Shown piece by piece: positions 1 to 11,200 of a stretch of DNA of 64,000 nucleotides. Origin of the DNA: Lactifluus volemus (taxonomy: Eukaryota; Basidiomycota; Agaricomycetes; Russulales; Russulaceae). The notes beneath the pieces were generated by a model, which was not told the DNA's origin, ran no database searches, and saw nothing but the letters and a program-made list of their open reading frames with translations. A program made the position numbers and the translations under genes. Positions within the stretch are counted from its first letter, which is position 1. The number at the start of each line of letters is the position of its first letter. Location: positions 2,232,001 through 2,296,000 of the forward strand of contig WTXI01000001.1 in assembly GCA_022376515.1 (NCBI GenBank). Direction: 5' to 3'.

Positions 1-242
1 TCGAGATCTACACAATCCGGTAATAATGCGACGGCACGGACAACTTCAGCACGGCCTGGCGCCGCTGTCAGGTGAAAGGGTTCGCTGACGCCTACCTTTC
101 TTGGAGTCTAATTGTTTAGTTTCATCCATCACCGTCGCTATATGTATCGTTATCCGTCATGTTATATTTAATTTCACTCTGTGAAATAACATACACATGG
201 TTTATTTCATGCGACCGTGTCTAACGCTTGGTAGTGCGCACG
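1..242 (+). repeat. Copy of the 3' end of the coiled-coil gene
   Basis: The first 242 bases closely match 28499-28740: the last codons, stop and 3' flank of the large coiled-coil gene. Differences are scattered substitutions, about 10 extra bases near 130 and small indels near 165-175. The stop (TGA) is kept around 71-73. Similarity ends after the shared block at about 236-242, where the two flanks diverge. The rest of this paralogous copy, if present, lies left of the window. A third, decayed copy of the gene lies at 35581-36885. Confidence 0.85.
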
Positions 243-430
243 GTCCCCGCCATCCTCTATAACCCCATTCAAACTTTTTTTTTGGGTTGTTGTTGCTTTT
301 CGCACACGTGTTTATGGGGGTCAGACATTCAAGGAGGAAAAAAATACGAAGCTGTCAATTGAATGATATGGATTTCTTCGATCCAAGCTCATATCGTCAA
401 ATTTCTAGTATTTGATCAATACGAACGGTA

Positions 431-1254
431 TCACGAGGTGTGTATACTAATCAGTAGTCGCTGCCAAGTATCCCTGACAAAGTGTTTCAGGCCAGTATAA
501 CGCTGACGACTTGAACTCACCTCCCTCTCTACTAGGAATTCGCCATAAGCCAGCGCAATGGCAATCCAAAACCCAAAATCAACCCCTAGTTTGTCAACTT
601 CGTCAAGATGTATCTCGAAGACACCCGTCGATGACCTAACGGATAACACGGGCGTAGTGTCGTGGAAGATGAGTAAAGAGACTTGTCCAGGAATTGCCTG
701 TGAACAGTGTATATGATGGTGAGGACCAGTGTTCTCCTCTCGCACAGGCAGTGGCACATTCGGGAGTAGACTCAGCGAAAATGAGTTGGTATGCGTGGGT
801 GCATGACTCCTCAGGACACGGTGCTCGCGAAAAAAGCCCCTCAGAGACAGGAGTCATATGAGAGTCTTCTGTCTTCGGATGCGACTCTCACCGATGTGCC
901 AACTGGGCAGTTTTCGCCAACACATACATGTCCCCCCGCACCTACGCCCTCGAGTGTGATCGTGTCGCCACCGTCTCCGAGCACAGTACAATGGTACATG
1001 CGAAGCTCGACCAGCTTGCTCAACCACGTCCGCGACGGACGAAATCTGTGGTCTCCCAGTTCGGATGTCCCGGGTATGCGAGGCGATTGAGATGAAGGAC
1101 TTGCTGATGCTGGACAGGTTGAGGAAGCTACGGCATTGACGCGGCAGGAAAATTTGAGCGAGGCAGGAGGATAGTATGGCGAGTTGGAGACCACTGGAAT
1201 GAGGGGTACGAAGACATTGGGTGGAAGCGAGGGGATCGCAGGCGAAGATACCAT
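431..1254 (-). CDS. Unrecognised split gene (hypothetical protein)
   Basis: Two minus-strand open stretches (1254-841 and 757-431) read like coding sequence and probably are exons of one gene. The downstream stretch has a compact region with the residues FWIAIALAYGEFLVERE, followed directly by a GT donor (GAG|GTGAGT), as expected at an exon end. The upstream stretch contains a Gly-rich segment (DTITLEGVGAGGHVCVGENC). I do not recognise the family, and both ends and the exon links are uncertain. The piece may be a fragment, since neighbouring genes to the right are decayed copies. Confidence 0.33.
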
Positions 1255-1827
1255 CCGCGTAAAGGCCGATGTATCTCCTACAATACCGTCGACGTCGCGT
1301 TATGCTACGATGGCGACTACAGCATTAATAATAACTCGGTGGCCACATAGCCAGACGCACAACCAAGTGCTCTATAATCTCATCGTCCGTCAAGAATCCA
1401 AGCCAAGTCCGGAACGTTGTACCATATGATACGCTCGCTTGTTTCCTGGGCAACGATCACCTATTTTCAAGACGTCAGAACTGGCGACGTTTAGATACGG
1501 TCTTAAACATAGGTGAACATTAGACTTAACTTACCTCCGTAGGGTATATCTGACTATGCGAGGGGCGGGTGATGCTATGGGGGGTTGCATATACGGCTTC
1601 CTGTTTTTGTTGTGATAGTTATTTGAGACAGGTGGAGAGTTCGCGCAGCGGAAGGTTTTGTGACTGGTTTATGTTACTTCTGCACTATGGTACAGAGTAA
1701 AGCCACATCACCACTCAACGACCCCCGGCCCGTTCACGTCCATGAACACGTCTCAAGTCCGTCGCTACCGTGTCGCTAAGTGCTATACTATGCTCTTAAC
1801 ATTCTACACCAGAACCCATTCAAAATC
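1255..1827. other. Intergenic stretch without recognised gene
   Basis: No convincing coding sequence is seen here. It presumably carries the promoter of the MCD4-like gene that starts at 1828. Confidence 0.5.
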
Positions 1828-4800
1828 ATGAAAACAGGCTCGGGCTCGGTGGCCCGTCTTCTTGCCCTTGGCATTGTCTTTCATTTCGTTTACATCGGAA
1901 CAGTTTTCGACTGTTACTTTACAAGCCCAGTAGTACACAGCATGCGCCAATACAAACTGCCCCGAGCCCAGGCTCACCGCCTCGTGCTCATAGTTGGTGC
2001 GGGCTCAACCCGACTCAAAAATCCTCGTCCTTGAAGGAAACTGACGTCGTGCCCCGTAAATATCAGGTGACGGCCTACGCGCTGACTTTGCCTTCTGCTC
2101 AAATGCTTCTCAAATTGTGCCAGGCACAACGGAGCGCGTCGCACCCTATCTGAGAGATATTGTGGAGAATAGAGGCGCATATGGTGTTTCACATACACAC
2201 GTGCCAACACCCGGGCACGTCGCTATTATCGGTGTGTCCCTGTTGGCCCAAACATCAGCCCAGTTGACTCACCAATCTACCGCAGGCGGGATGTATGAGG
2301 ACGTGTCGGCTGTGACGAAGGTAGGCTTCAACTTCAAAGGTGCATGTTTGTGCTCACCTACCACGAAACAAGGGATGGAAGACAAATCCGGTACGCTACT
2401 TTGCCATTTCTGCAGAGCAGTACCGAGGTACTTAAGCGAATGTTTAGGTCGACCTTGATTCTGTCTTTAGCCAGTCTGGTCACACGTTCGCACTTGGGTC
2501 CCCTGATGTACTTCCGATGTTTGCTCAAGGCGCGACGCCGGGGAGAGTCAAGGAGTGGTCGTATCATGAAGATGATGAAGACTTCACAAAAGGTGCGTTC
2601 AATTTATGACGCATATATCGCGGCGCTACATCATGTTCCTAGACGCTACGGCACTCGACATCTGGGTTCTTGACCAGCTCGACTTACTGTTTCGTAATGC
2701 CACAACGAACAAATTGCTGGATGCTCAGCTTCGTGCGCCTCAAGTAGTCTTCTTCCTCCACCTCCTTGGCTTGGATACAACAGGGCACACCTACAGACCC
2801 CATTCGAAGGTATCATATGTCCATATCATCTGATGTGTAATTGGGCGCCTCATACGCCAAGATAGGAATACATGAACAACATCTGCGTCGTCGATCATGT
2901 CGTCCGTGAAGCCGAGCGGCTCATCTCTGGATTCTATGGCGATCAGGAGACGAGTTATATCTTCACGGCTGACCATGGTATGTCCAGGATTGGGAACCAC
3001 GGCGATGGTGGTAATTGCTTTCCGCTTACCGTAACCGCATTCCACGCTCATCTCTGGCTCAGATCCCGATAATACTCGTACCCCCCTTATTGCGTGGGGT
3101 GCCGGTATTCGGAGCCCAATTCGTGGCCCTACATTCTCTCAATCACTGGACGACTACCCAGCGCCGTGGGAGCTCGAGCACATCGTGCGACGTGACGTTG
3201 AACAGGCAGATGTGGCTGCTTTCATGTCAACCCTGCTAGGCACCTATTGGCCGGTCAACTCCGTAGGCGTTCGTTGACCCAAGAAAGGAAGGGTACCTCA
3301 GTATGCTGGGTGGGGAGAGAGAGATTGCAGAGGCTGGTGTTGTAAATGCCAAGGTAAGGTCCTGAATGTGTGTCCTGAATGTCCATACTTTGCCTGACAC
3401 CGCGTTAGGTCTTGTTGGAGCATTATCGTGTAAAGCACGGTAAGGCCACCCACCACTTGCTTCTGCTACGATGCTCACAAATTCACAGAGCGAAAGAAGG
3501 CTCATGCCATCCTATACAGGCCCTATGAATTCCTCGATCACCCGTTGTCCTTCTCAGAATATCCGGGGTCACAACGTATATCCTTTATAGAGGGCCTCAT
3601 CGGATCAGGACGCTTCAAGGAGGCTCGACGTCAGTCACATGAGCTTATCAATGCGACGCTGGGGGGACTCCGCTACCTCGAGACCTACGATCGCACACTC
3701 ATTCGCACCATCATTCCCTTCGCCTACGCCGGCTGGATCGCTTACAATGCCTTGTTTATCCTAGTACCTTCTCATCTACCTCCTTCCAGCTCTGCTTCGT
3801 TTTGGATACCGTTATCTTTCATTCTCATGGCTGTCGGGTTTTGTGGACTATTCCTCATTCAACGTTGCCGTGGACGCTCCATGTCTACATTTTATTCCCT
3901 ATCTTCTTTTGGCAGGACCTTACGAGAAAAGTCTATGCTAACTTGTCGGTTTTCCGTGGTCGCAAGCCAGATGCGAAGTCGATTGCGAGTACGCTGCTGG
4001 GGCTGGTTTTGGCTGTAACCACGCTGCAAACTATGGTTGTACGTCATTCCGTCTAACTCCTCTTGATTGGGTTCTCAATGGAAAGCTGAAGTTCGGGTAC
4101 ACCCACCGTGCGGTTTGGAGCATTGGCTTCGTTGCCATCGGACTAGACTGGCCCTTGATCTCTTGGCCTCAAAGCAGAGGGAGCCTTTTCCAGCCCTTAG
4201 GCAGCCTCTTGCCTCCTTACAGCAGTGTTCCCACTGCTTCGCGTGGATCCCTCAGAAAGTTTGAAAACCATGTAAGGCTCATCTTATGTTGACGTTCTCC
4301 TTGCTAATGATACGCAGTAGAATTGTAGGAGGCATGTGTATGCAATTCGTTGGTGAACTAGCTACCCTTAATGAGGCCTCGATCATCACGTTCTGGCGCA
4401 CTTTTCGGATACAGGCAAGCTAAGGTCGCTAATGCTGGATGTGTTCCTGTATTGATGCTTTCAACTACGTTTTAGTTGCTGTTCATCACCCTCAGCATCT
4501 TGGTTACCTCGGATTCTGTGCGAAGTCTCCAGGCCAAGCTTGGACTCCCGCTTGTAAACCAGGTAGCTGGGTGGTTAATCTTTGGTGTGTTGAATGTCAT
4601 ATACATGCATTTTCCGGAATGTGACATTTGCCTAGCATTTGCCCCGCTTCTCCCATTCTTCTTCCCTATTCCTAAGACAGTGGAGGGCCGCCTCCTTGCT
4701 TATTTCCTCTCTTTCTCCCCGTGTTTCGTCATTCTCGCTATCCGCACTGAGGGATTTTTCTATCTGTCGTATTGCATGACTTTGTATCTTTGGACCCGGG

Positions 4801-5625
4801 TTGAAACGGCGTTGCGCCAAGAAAAGATGAAGTCTGGGGCTCTAGCGAGTGACAAGCATATGTCCATGTGGAACCCTATGAACCTCAGCCGTGATGATGT
4901 CAGGATCGCACTATTCTTCTTGTTCTTCGTCCAGGCGGGTTTCTTCGGTACTGGAAAGTGAGTGGGATCTGTTGGTGGTTCGAGGTTTTATGGGACTGAT
5001 TAGAGCACAGCGTAGGCTCCATATCGTACGCCCTAATTTCTCTAATTTCTCGGACACAATATCTCATGCCGACTAACTCAGGTCGTTTTATTGTGAGCCC
5101 GTGTTTTGGCTGGTCTCGATATTTAGCCCATTTTTGATGGCGGCCCTTATCGTACATTTAAGCCTCTTCAAGGAATGGTTTGTGGGCTGAACATGGCTTC
5201 TAGCTTTTCAAACTTCTTGCTCCCTTCGTTTTCCTCTCGGCCGCCTTCGCTACGCTGAACGCGCACTTAGGGATGCCACCTTTCGCTCTCTTCCTAGTCT
5301 CACTCAGCCTCACTGATGGTATGTCCACTTACTTTCCTTTTCGTCTTGGGATCCGCTAATTGTGCACGCCGATCTACTTGCTTGTAGTGATGACAGTCAC
5401 GTTCTTTTTCAAAGTTACAGATACAGGTAAGGAAGGGGAATATTGAATGCTCCATGTGTCGCAGCGAGCTCAGACTCTCCTTACACAGGTTCATTGCTGG
5501 AGATCGGCCAGTCGATATCACACTTTTGCATCACCTCCCTGCTCCTCGTGTTTTCTGCTGGCATAGCGTTCATCGGGGAGGCTTTGATGCAAGGCACGGT
5601 TCTGGGATATCCAAGACGAATATAA
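1828..5625 (+). pseudogene. MCD4: GPI ethanolamine-phosphate transferase 1 (Mcd4/PIG-N), frame-disrupted
   Basis: Mcd4 adds phosphoethanolamine to the first mannose of GPI anchors in the ER. The N-terminus begins at the ATG at 1828 and carries the membrane anchor followed by FDCYFTSPVVHSMRQY. The phosphodiesterase domain follows (IVGDGLRAD once intron 1997-2066 is removed, TADHGM, TPLIAWGAG), then the multi-pass domain to GEALMQGT. Introns are short; one is GC-AG (4415-4475) and one internal exon is only 15 nt (5011-5025). Lesions: the near-invariant PTESRPGH motif lacks ESR (9-nt loss at about 2209), there is a small out-of-frame loss at about 3270, a 1-nt loss in a T run at about 3865, and a frame change between 4160 and 4205. 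The last third reads cleanly. It is either a decaying copy or, less likely, a gene with assembly errors. Family identity is certain; the inactive state is inferred. Confidence 0.82.
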
Positions 5626-6144
5626 TTGGAGCAGCCGCAGATGGATGACATCTCGCCCCCGCGTCACGATAATGGGCATTCTTTTCCATCATTTAAAATT
5701 AGGGAGGACTGACTGCTGGGTGTCTCAGGTCGATTTTAACTTTTACTCTCCTTTAGCCTCACTTTGACGTAACATAATCTACTTTGATAATCTTCATATT
5801 GCGTCATCGCTTTCGAGTTGGTTCTGCTCGGTTACTGTCCCAGACCAGGTTTGTGACGTTCTGCAGGTAACTGTCTAATTGGTGGAACGCGTGGAGATTC
5901 CTGTCGTAGCATCCACCCACATTCTTACCCGCACCTCATTCCAACCGCACCAGCCAGGCGGGGCAACCCTCACCTGTCTGCGTCTGGCGGAGGACCGTGG
6001 ATAAACGTCTGGGCCATACGACCCTCAGCTAACTAATACTTTGTACCACTACAACAAACCTTTACTTTTTAATGTTATATACTGCTAGTAATATTATCAA
6101 TAAATGTTTAAGTCGTGTTGAGGCTGATAAAGGGTTTCGCACGG
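5626..6144. other. Intergenic stretch between two convergent relics
   Basis: Nothing coding is recognised between the MCD4-like stop and the broken 3' edge of the condensin fragment. Confidence 0.5.
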
Positions 6145-8216
6145 TAAGTCCTTATCGGACAAACCCCGGTACAACTCATCGCTGTTCTCATCGACGATCT
6201 GCTGAAGGAGACCGCGACGTCACCGAGCGCGATCGCGATGTTACTCCGGATGTTCGGGTCCCTCGACGTCTCCAGGATGCGGAAGAGCAGGTAATGGTTT
6301 GCGTCGCAGAATTGCGAGCTCACGCAGAGGAACTTGCTAAACGAGAGCGTCGCCACCGCCCGCAGCGTCGTGTTCTGTCCAAAATATTTTGGTTGGTGCT
6401 GAGCGGCGAAATGTTAGAGATTTACGAACCTTGAATTGGTCGGGCCAACCGCATATACGGACCAGTAGAGGTCCATATAGTGCGAGGAGCGAATCGGGAC
6501 CGTACAAGAGCTCCGTCTCGCGCACGGTAGCTATGCGGTCGCCGATCTCATCCTCCGCATTTCCAGCAACCTGGTCAAGCTCCTCCCCATCCTTACTCGC
6601 AGCATCGTTTCCGGTACCCCTTGCGAGCTTCTCAGCTACAAGAACGTGAGAAGAAGAAGCAAAAAAGAGGTAGCCATTCATGCACGTAAGACACATACCT
6701 AGTTCATTTTCCTGTTTCTGGCGCTTCCACTCGCGTTCGACGAGTTCCAAGTAGACAATCTGCTTGACAGCGACGTGATCCACTACAAAGAGTAGTTGGT
6801 TCAGCTCGAATGCGTCCCCAGTGTCATCGCTCTCCTTCGCGGTGTTCCCTGTTAAAGCTCCCTGCGTCGATCCAGGCACGGTTGAGATCAACGCGTGCGC
6901 GAGAGGCGGTGGATCCTCATCCATCCGGTACCGCAAACGACACCTGTTCTTCGGCAGCAGAGGGTACCAGTCTCTCTCGCCGGCGGAACGCGCGCCGCGA
7001 TAGGATCTTGATAACCGTATTGCTCAGCACTTCTGGCTGGTCTCCGAGAGCATAGAGGGTGCTGATGGCTTGTTCGGCGAGCGCAAACCGCTCGCGTGAG
7101 CGACACGGGTGCTCAATAGCTTCTTGCAGTTTGCGGAAGACCATGTCAAGGTGGTCTCGCCGCCATCCTCGGCTCTGGAGGACTCTGGTTCGTCCTCGTC
7201 CATGATACTGTCGACTTCGTCTGTTCAACGACAAATCAGTAACAAACTCGTTGTTTGAGGGGATGGCATTTACCGCGATCGCTTCTTTACGAGCTGAGCC
7301 GTAGAAGACTCGGTAGCCTCATCCCCGTCTGCTTCTCCCGCATTTCCAGATTAAGGTGTCACCTTTTCCGTTTTCTGCAACTCCTTCACCACTTCACGAT
7401 ACCGATCTTCCCACTCCATCCCGAGCAAGCCGCCATGCATCAATCCGTACGGATGCGTCACCATCAGCTTGACGATCAACGAAATCGCGTTCCTGCGCAC
7501 GCCTGCCACCTTGTCCTCGAGCGCGGACACTGCCGCACGCGTGATGGCAAGGCGCTGTTTGGGAGATTTCACAGGTAGGTCGCAGAGTCGGCTGAGGACG
7601 GTGAACACTTTGGAGCGCACGTAGGAGGAAATGGAAAGGTCGAGAGTGCGCTGGAGGAGCAGATCGTAGAGACCGTTGAGCTGTTTCTGCGTCTGGTGCG
7701 CGTCGCTCGTGAGGTCTTCTGAGCAAGCGAGCTCGCGGATGAGACAGCCGATGGTCTCCACGATCCCCATGCGCATCGGATAAGACTGTGTTTATGTATA
7801 TAGCGTAAGGCCCCATAAACACTCGAAAGAATGAGAGTGTGTGTAGGAAAACGCACCTCTGAGTCTAAGTGCGAGAGCAGCAAGCTAATCTGTTTCAGGA
7901 CTGCTCGCGGAGCCCACTCTGTGAATTGCGTGAGGAACCTAGAAAAGTTCCTTAGACCCTTGGTATCTTGAGAATCTCCCGGAGGATCTCCTCGCTGAGT
8001 TGTGCATGGTCGAATTCCTTCAACAGCACGTTAAGGCACTCTGCCATGGGTTCGGAGAGGTGCTCGTAGTACTGCAAGGATTGGATGATCGCGGTCTGTG
8101 CGGCAGGTCCATGCCCGTGATGTTTGACCGCGAGACAGATGACTTTGTAGACTCCAAGCTTGATAGGCTGGGACTTCATGTACTGCTCATTCTCTGTGAC
8201 GTGGTAGTCCAATTTG
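6145..8216 (-). pseudogene. Truncated condensin subunit Cnd1/Ycs4 (NCAPD2)
   Basis: This is a HEAT-repeat condensin core fragment missing both ends. It reads from LDYHVTENEQYMKSQPIKLG at the 5' edge, through LLSHLDSE|SYPMRMGIVE (intron retained), LTHPYGLMHGG-like HEAT segments and LLYGPDSLLALYGPLLV, to FLCVSSQFCDANHYLLF and RDPNIRSNIAIALGDVA. Lesions visible: an out-of-frame gap at about 7970, where the chain should continue into DTKG; an in-frame TAA at about 7350; a 1-nt loss at about 6206; and loss of homology at about 6145, just after the GLSDKDL motif. The N-terminal part is absent because the upstream sequence is the 3' end of an NLR gene. Introns show a DNA duplication, not a retrocopy. 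An intact copy must exist elsewhere, since condensin is essential in fungi. Confidence 0.85.
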
Positions 8217-11200
8217 ATCCATAAGCAAAGTCTGAGAGATCAAGCCGTGTCTCATGTTCGCCTGCAATCCAGATAGTGCTGGGTCTATAAAGGCATCGCC
8301 TATGTATCTCGGGAATCCAAAGCACAAGTTCACCATCTTCTCCGTGTAACCAACCGTCACTATCGATCAAGGATTGGTCCGTAAAGTGATTCTTAATATT
8401 TTCGGCCGTGGTTGCGGTCTTCACATGAATTGTGCCGTCATCTGAAGCTGAGGCAATATGTCTTGTTGTGGCATCCCACACCCGAATCGTGTGATCATAA
8501 GAGCCCGATGCAATCCGCTTCCCATCTGGTAAGAATGCAACAGATCTGATCGAATGGGTGTGTCCAGTAAATGGGCCGGCTATAATCTGTCCTGTTGTGG
8601 CATCCCACACCCGAATCGTGTCATCATCCGAGCCCGATGCGATCCGCTCACCGTCTGGTGAGAATGTAACAGATGTGACCAAATTGGTGTGTCCAATAAA
8701 CGGGCCGGCAATAATATGTCCTGTTATGGCATCCCACACCCCAATCGTGCGATCATTCGAGGCCGATGCGATCCGCTCCCCGTCTGGTGAGAATGCAACA
8801 GATGTGACCCCTTTGGTGTGTCCAGTAAGCGGGCCGACTATAATCTGTCCTGTTGTGGCATCCCACACCCGAATCGTGTGATCATAAGAGCCCGATGCAA
8901 TCCGCTCCCCGTCTGGTGAGAATGCAACAGATACGACGTAACTGGTGTGTCCAGTAAATGGGCCGGCTATAATCTGTCCTGTTGTGGCATCCCACACCCG
9001 AATCGTGCGATCATCCGAGGCCGATGCGATCCGCTCCCCGTCCGGTGAGAATGCAATAGATCTGACCGAATCAGTGTGTCCAGTAAACGGGCCGGCTATA
9101 ATCTGTCCTGTTGTGGCATCCCACACCCGAATCGTGCGGTCATAAGAGCCCGATGCGATCCGCTCACCGTCTGGTGAGAATGCAACAGATGTGACCTCTT
9201 CGGTGTGTCCAGTAAACGGGCTGGCTACAATCTGTCCTGTTGTGGCATCCCACACCCGAATCGTGCGATCAAAAGAGCCCGATGCGATCTGCTCCCTGTC
9301 TGTTGAGAATGCAACAGATGTGACCCAATCGGTGTGTCCAGTAAACGGGCCGGCTATAATCTGTCCTGTTGTGGCATCCCACACCCGAATCGTGTGATCA
9401 TCCGAGCCCGATGCGATCCGCTCCCCGTCCGGTGAGAATGCAACAGATATGACCCAATCGGTGTGTCCAGTAAATGGGCCGGCTATAGTCTGCCCTGTTG
9501 TGGCATTCCACACCCGAATTGTGTGATCATCCGAGCCCGATGCGAGCCGCTCCCCGTCTGGTGAGAATGCAATAGATTCGACCGAATAGGTATGTCCAGT
9601 AAATGGGTCGGCTACAATCTGTCCTGTTGTGGCATTCCACACCCGAATTGTGTGATCATCCGAGCTCGATGCGATCCGCTCTCCGTCTGGTGAGAATACA
9701 ACAGATCTGACCAAAGAGGTGTGTCCAGTAAGCGGGCCGGCTATAGTCTGTCCTGTTGTGGCATCCCACACCCGAATCGTGTGATCATGCGAGGCCGATG
9801 CGATCCGCTCCCCGTCTGGTGAGAATGTAACATATCTGACCGAATGGGTGTGTCCAGTAAACGGGCCGGCTATAATCTGTCCTGTTGTGGCATCCCACAC
9901 CCGAATCGTGCGGTCATAAGAGCCCGATGCGATCCGCTCCCCGTCTGGTGAGAATGCAACAGATCTGACCGAATTGGTGTGTCCAGTGAACGGGCCGGCT
10001 ATAGTCTGCCCTGTTGTGGCATCCCACACCCGAATTGTGTCATCATAAGAGCCCGATGCGATCCGCTCCCCATCCGGTGAGAATGCAATAGATCTGACCC
10101 AATCGGTGTGTCCAGTAAACGGGCCGGCTATAATCTGTCCTGTTGTGGCATCCCACACCCGAATCGTGCGATCAGAAGAGCACGATGCGATCCGCTCCCC
10201 GTCCGGCGAGAATGTAACACAATTGACAAAGTAGTCATGTGCCTTAATCGTCAATTCCAATTCAGGCCAATGCGACAACTGCCCGCGTTCCAACCTCAAT
10301 GTCCGAGGAAATTTGGGAAGGTATTGATGAAGGATCTGGGAAGAGGCTGGCGCGAAAGGTAGGGCAGAGATGTAGATATGTGGTGCACTTCGAGCCACCG
10401 CCATTCCGAAATACCGCACGAATGAAGATGCATCCTTCGCCAATCCCAACAAGTTCTTCACTTCCGTTTGTGAACGCTATTGCGATTTCACGCTCAAGTC
10501 ACTACATGCCATATTCAAACATGCGGTGTACATACCTCTCGCAGCAACCACACCGACAGGGATGACAATGCTCGTGAAGCAACGCCGACACTCTTCATGA
10601 CACTAAGCACTTCCAGCCAAAACAGAAACTTTGTTTCGAGGAGCAATCGAATTTTTTTGAGGACCTTTTGATCGAAGGCAAGACGGCACAAATGATCGCC
10701 CCAGTAAATACATCCATATTGTAGAGCAGACGGAATATATTTGGCGATTCGGGATTCCAAGTCTGGGACGTCGCTGTTGGCGAGATATGACGACTCGAGT
10801 CTGCACATGTTGAATTTGAGGCCATCGAGCATTAAACCAAGGCAGGAATGTGTCAACTGATGGTGGGCATCCGCAAGATTGACATAAAACACATTGCTCG
10901 TCTTACTAGTCAGAAAGTCACGGAATGATGTATGGTGGGGAAGGATGGGGCGCGTTTGATCAAGGGAAGTGACGCTACTCAGCAGCGAGCCGAGGCAGCG
11001 GAGAATTCTGAGGACCTGGTTGGAATCTTCGGGGTGGACAAACGGTGCATGCTGTCGCAGAGCAGTCAAAGAATTGATGGAGAGGGGTTCGACTGCAGCG
11101 AAAAGTTGTCCCATGATGGACCGAAATAGAACTTGGGTTTGATCTGAATTGAAGTACCCTTGGAGGACTTCTTCGTACAAGTTGTCCAGCGGACCTTCGC

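Noticed and set aside
6145..8216. Processed (reverse-transcribed) pseudogene of condensin
   Set aside because: Recognisable introns are retained, for example in HLDSE|SYPMRM, so it came from DNA.
8558..9397. Plus-strand ORFs with repeated CPVNGPAIICPVVASHTRIV
   Set aside because: They are the antisense shadow of the WD40 repeats and have no independent support.
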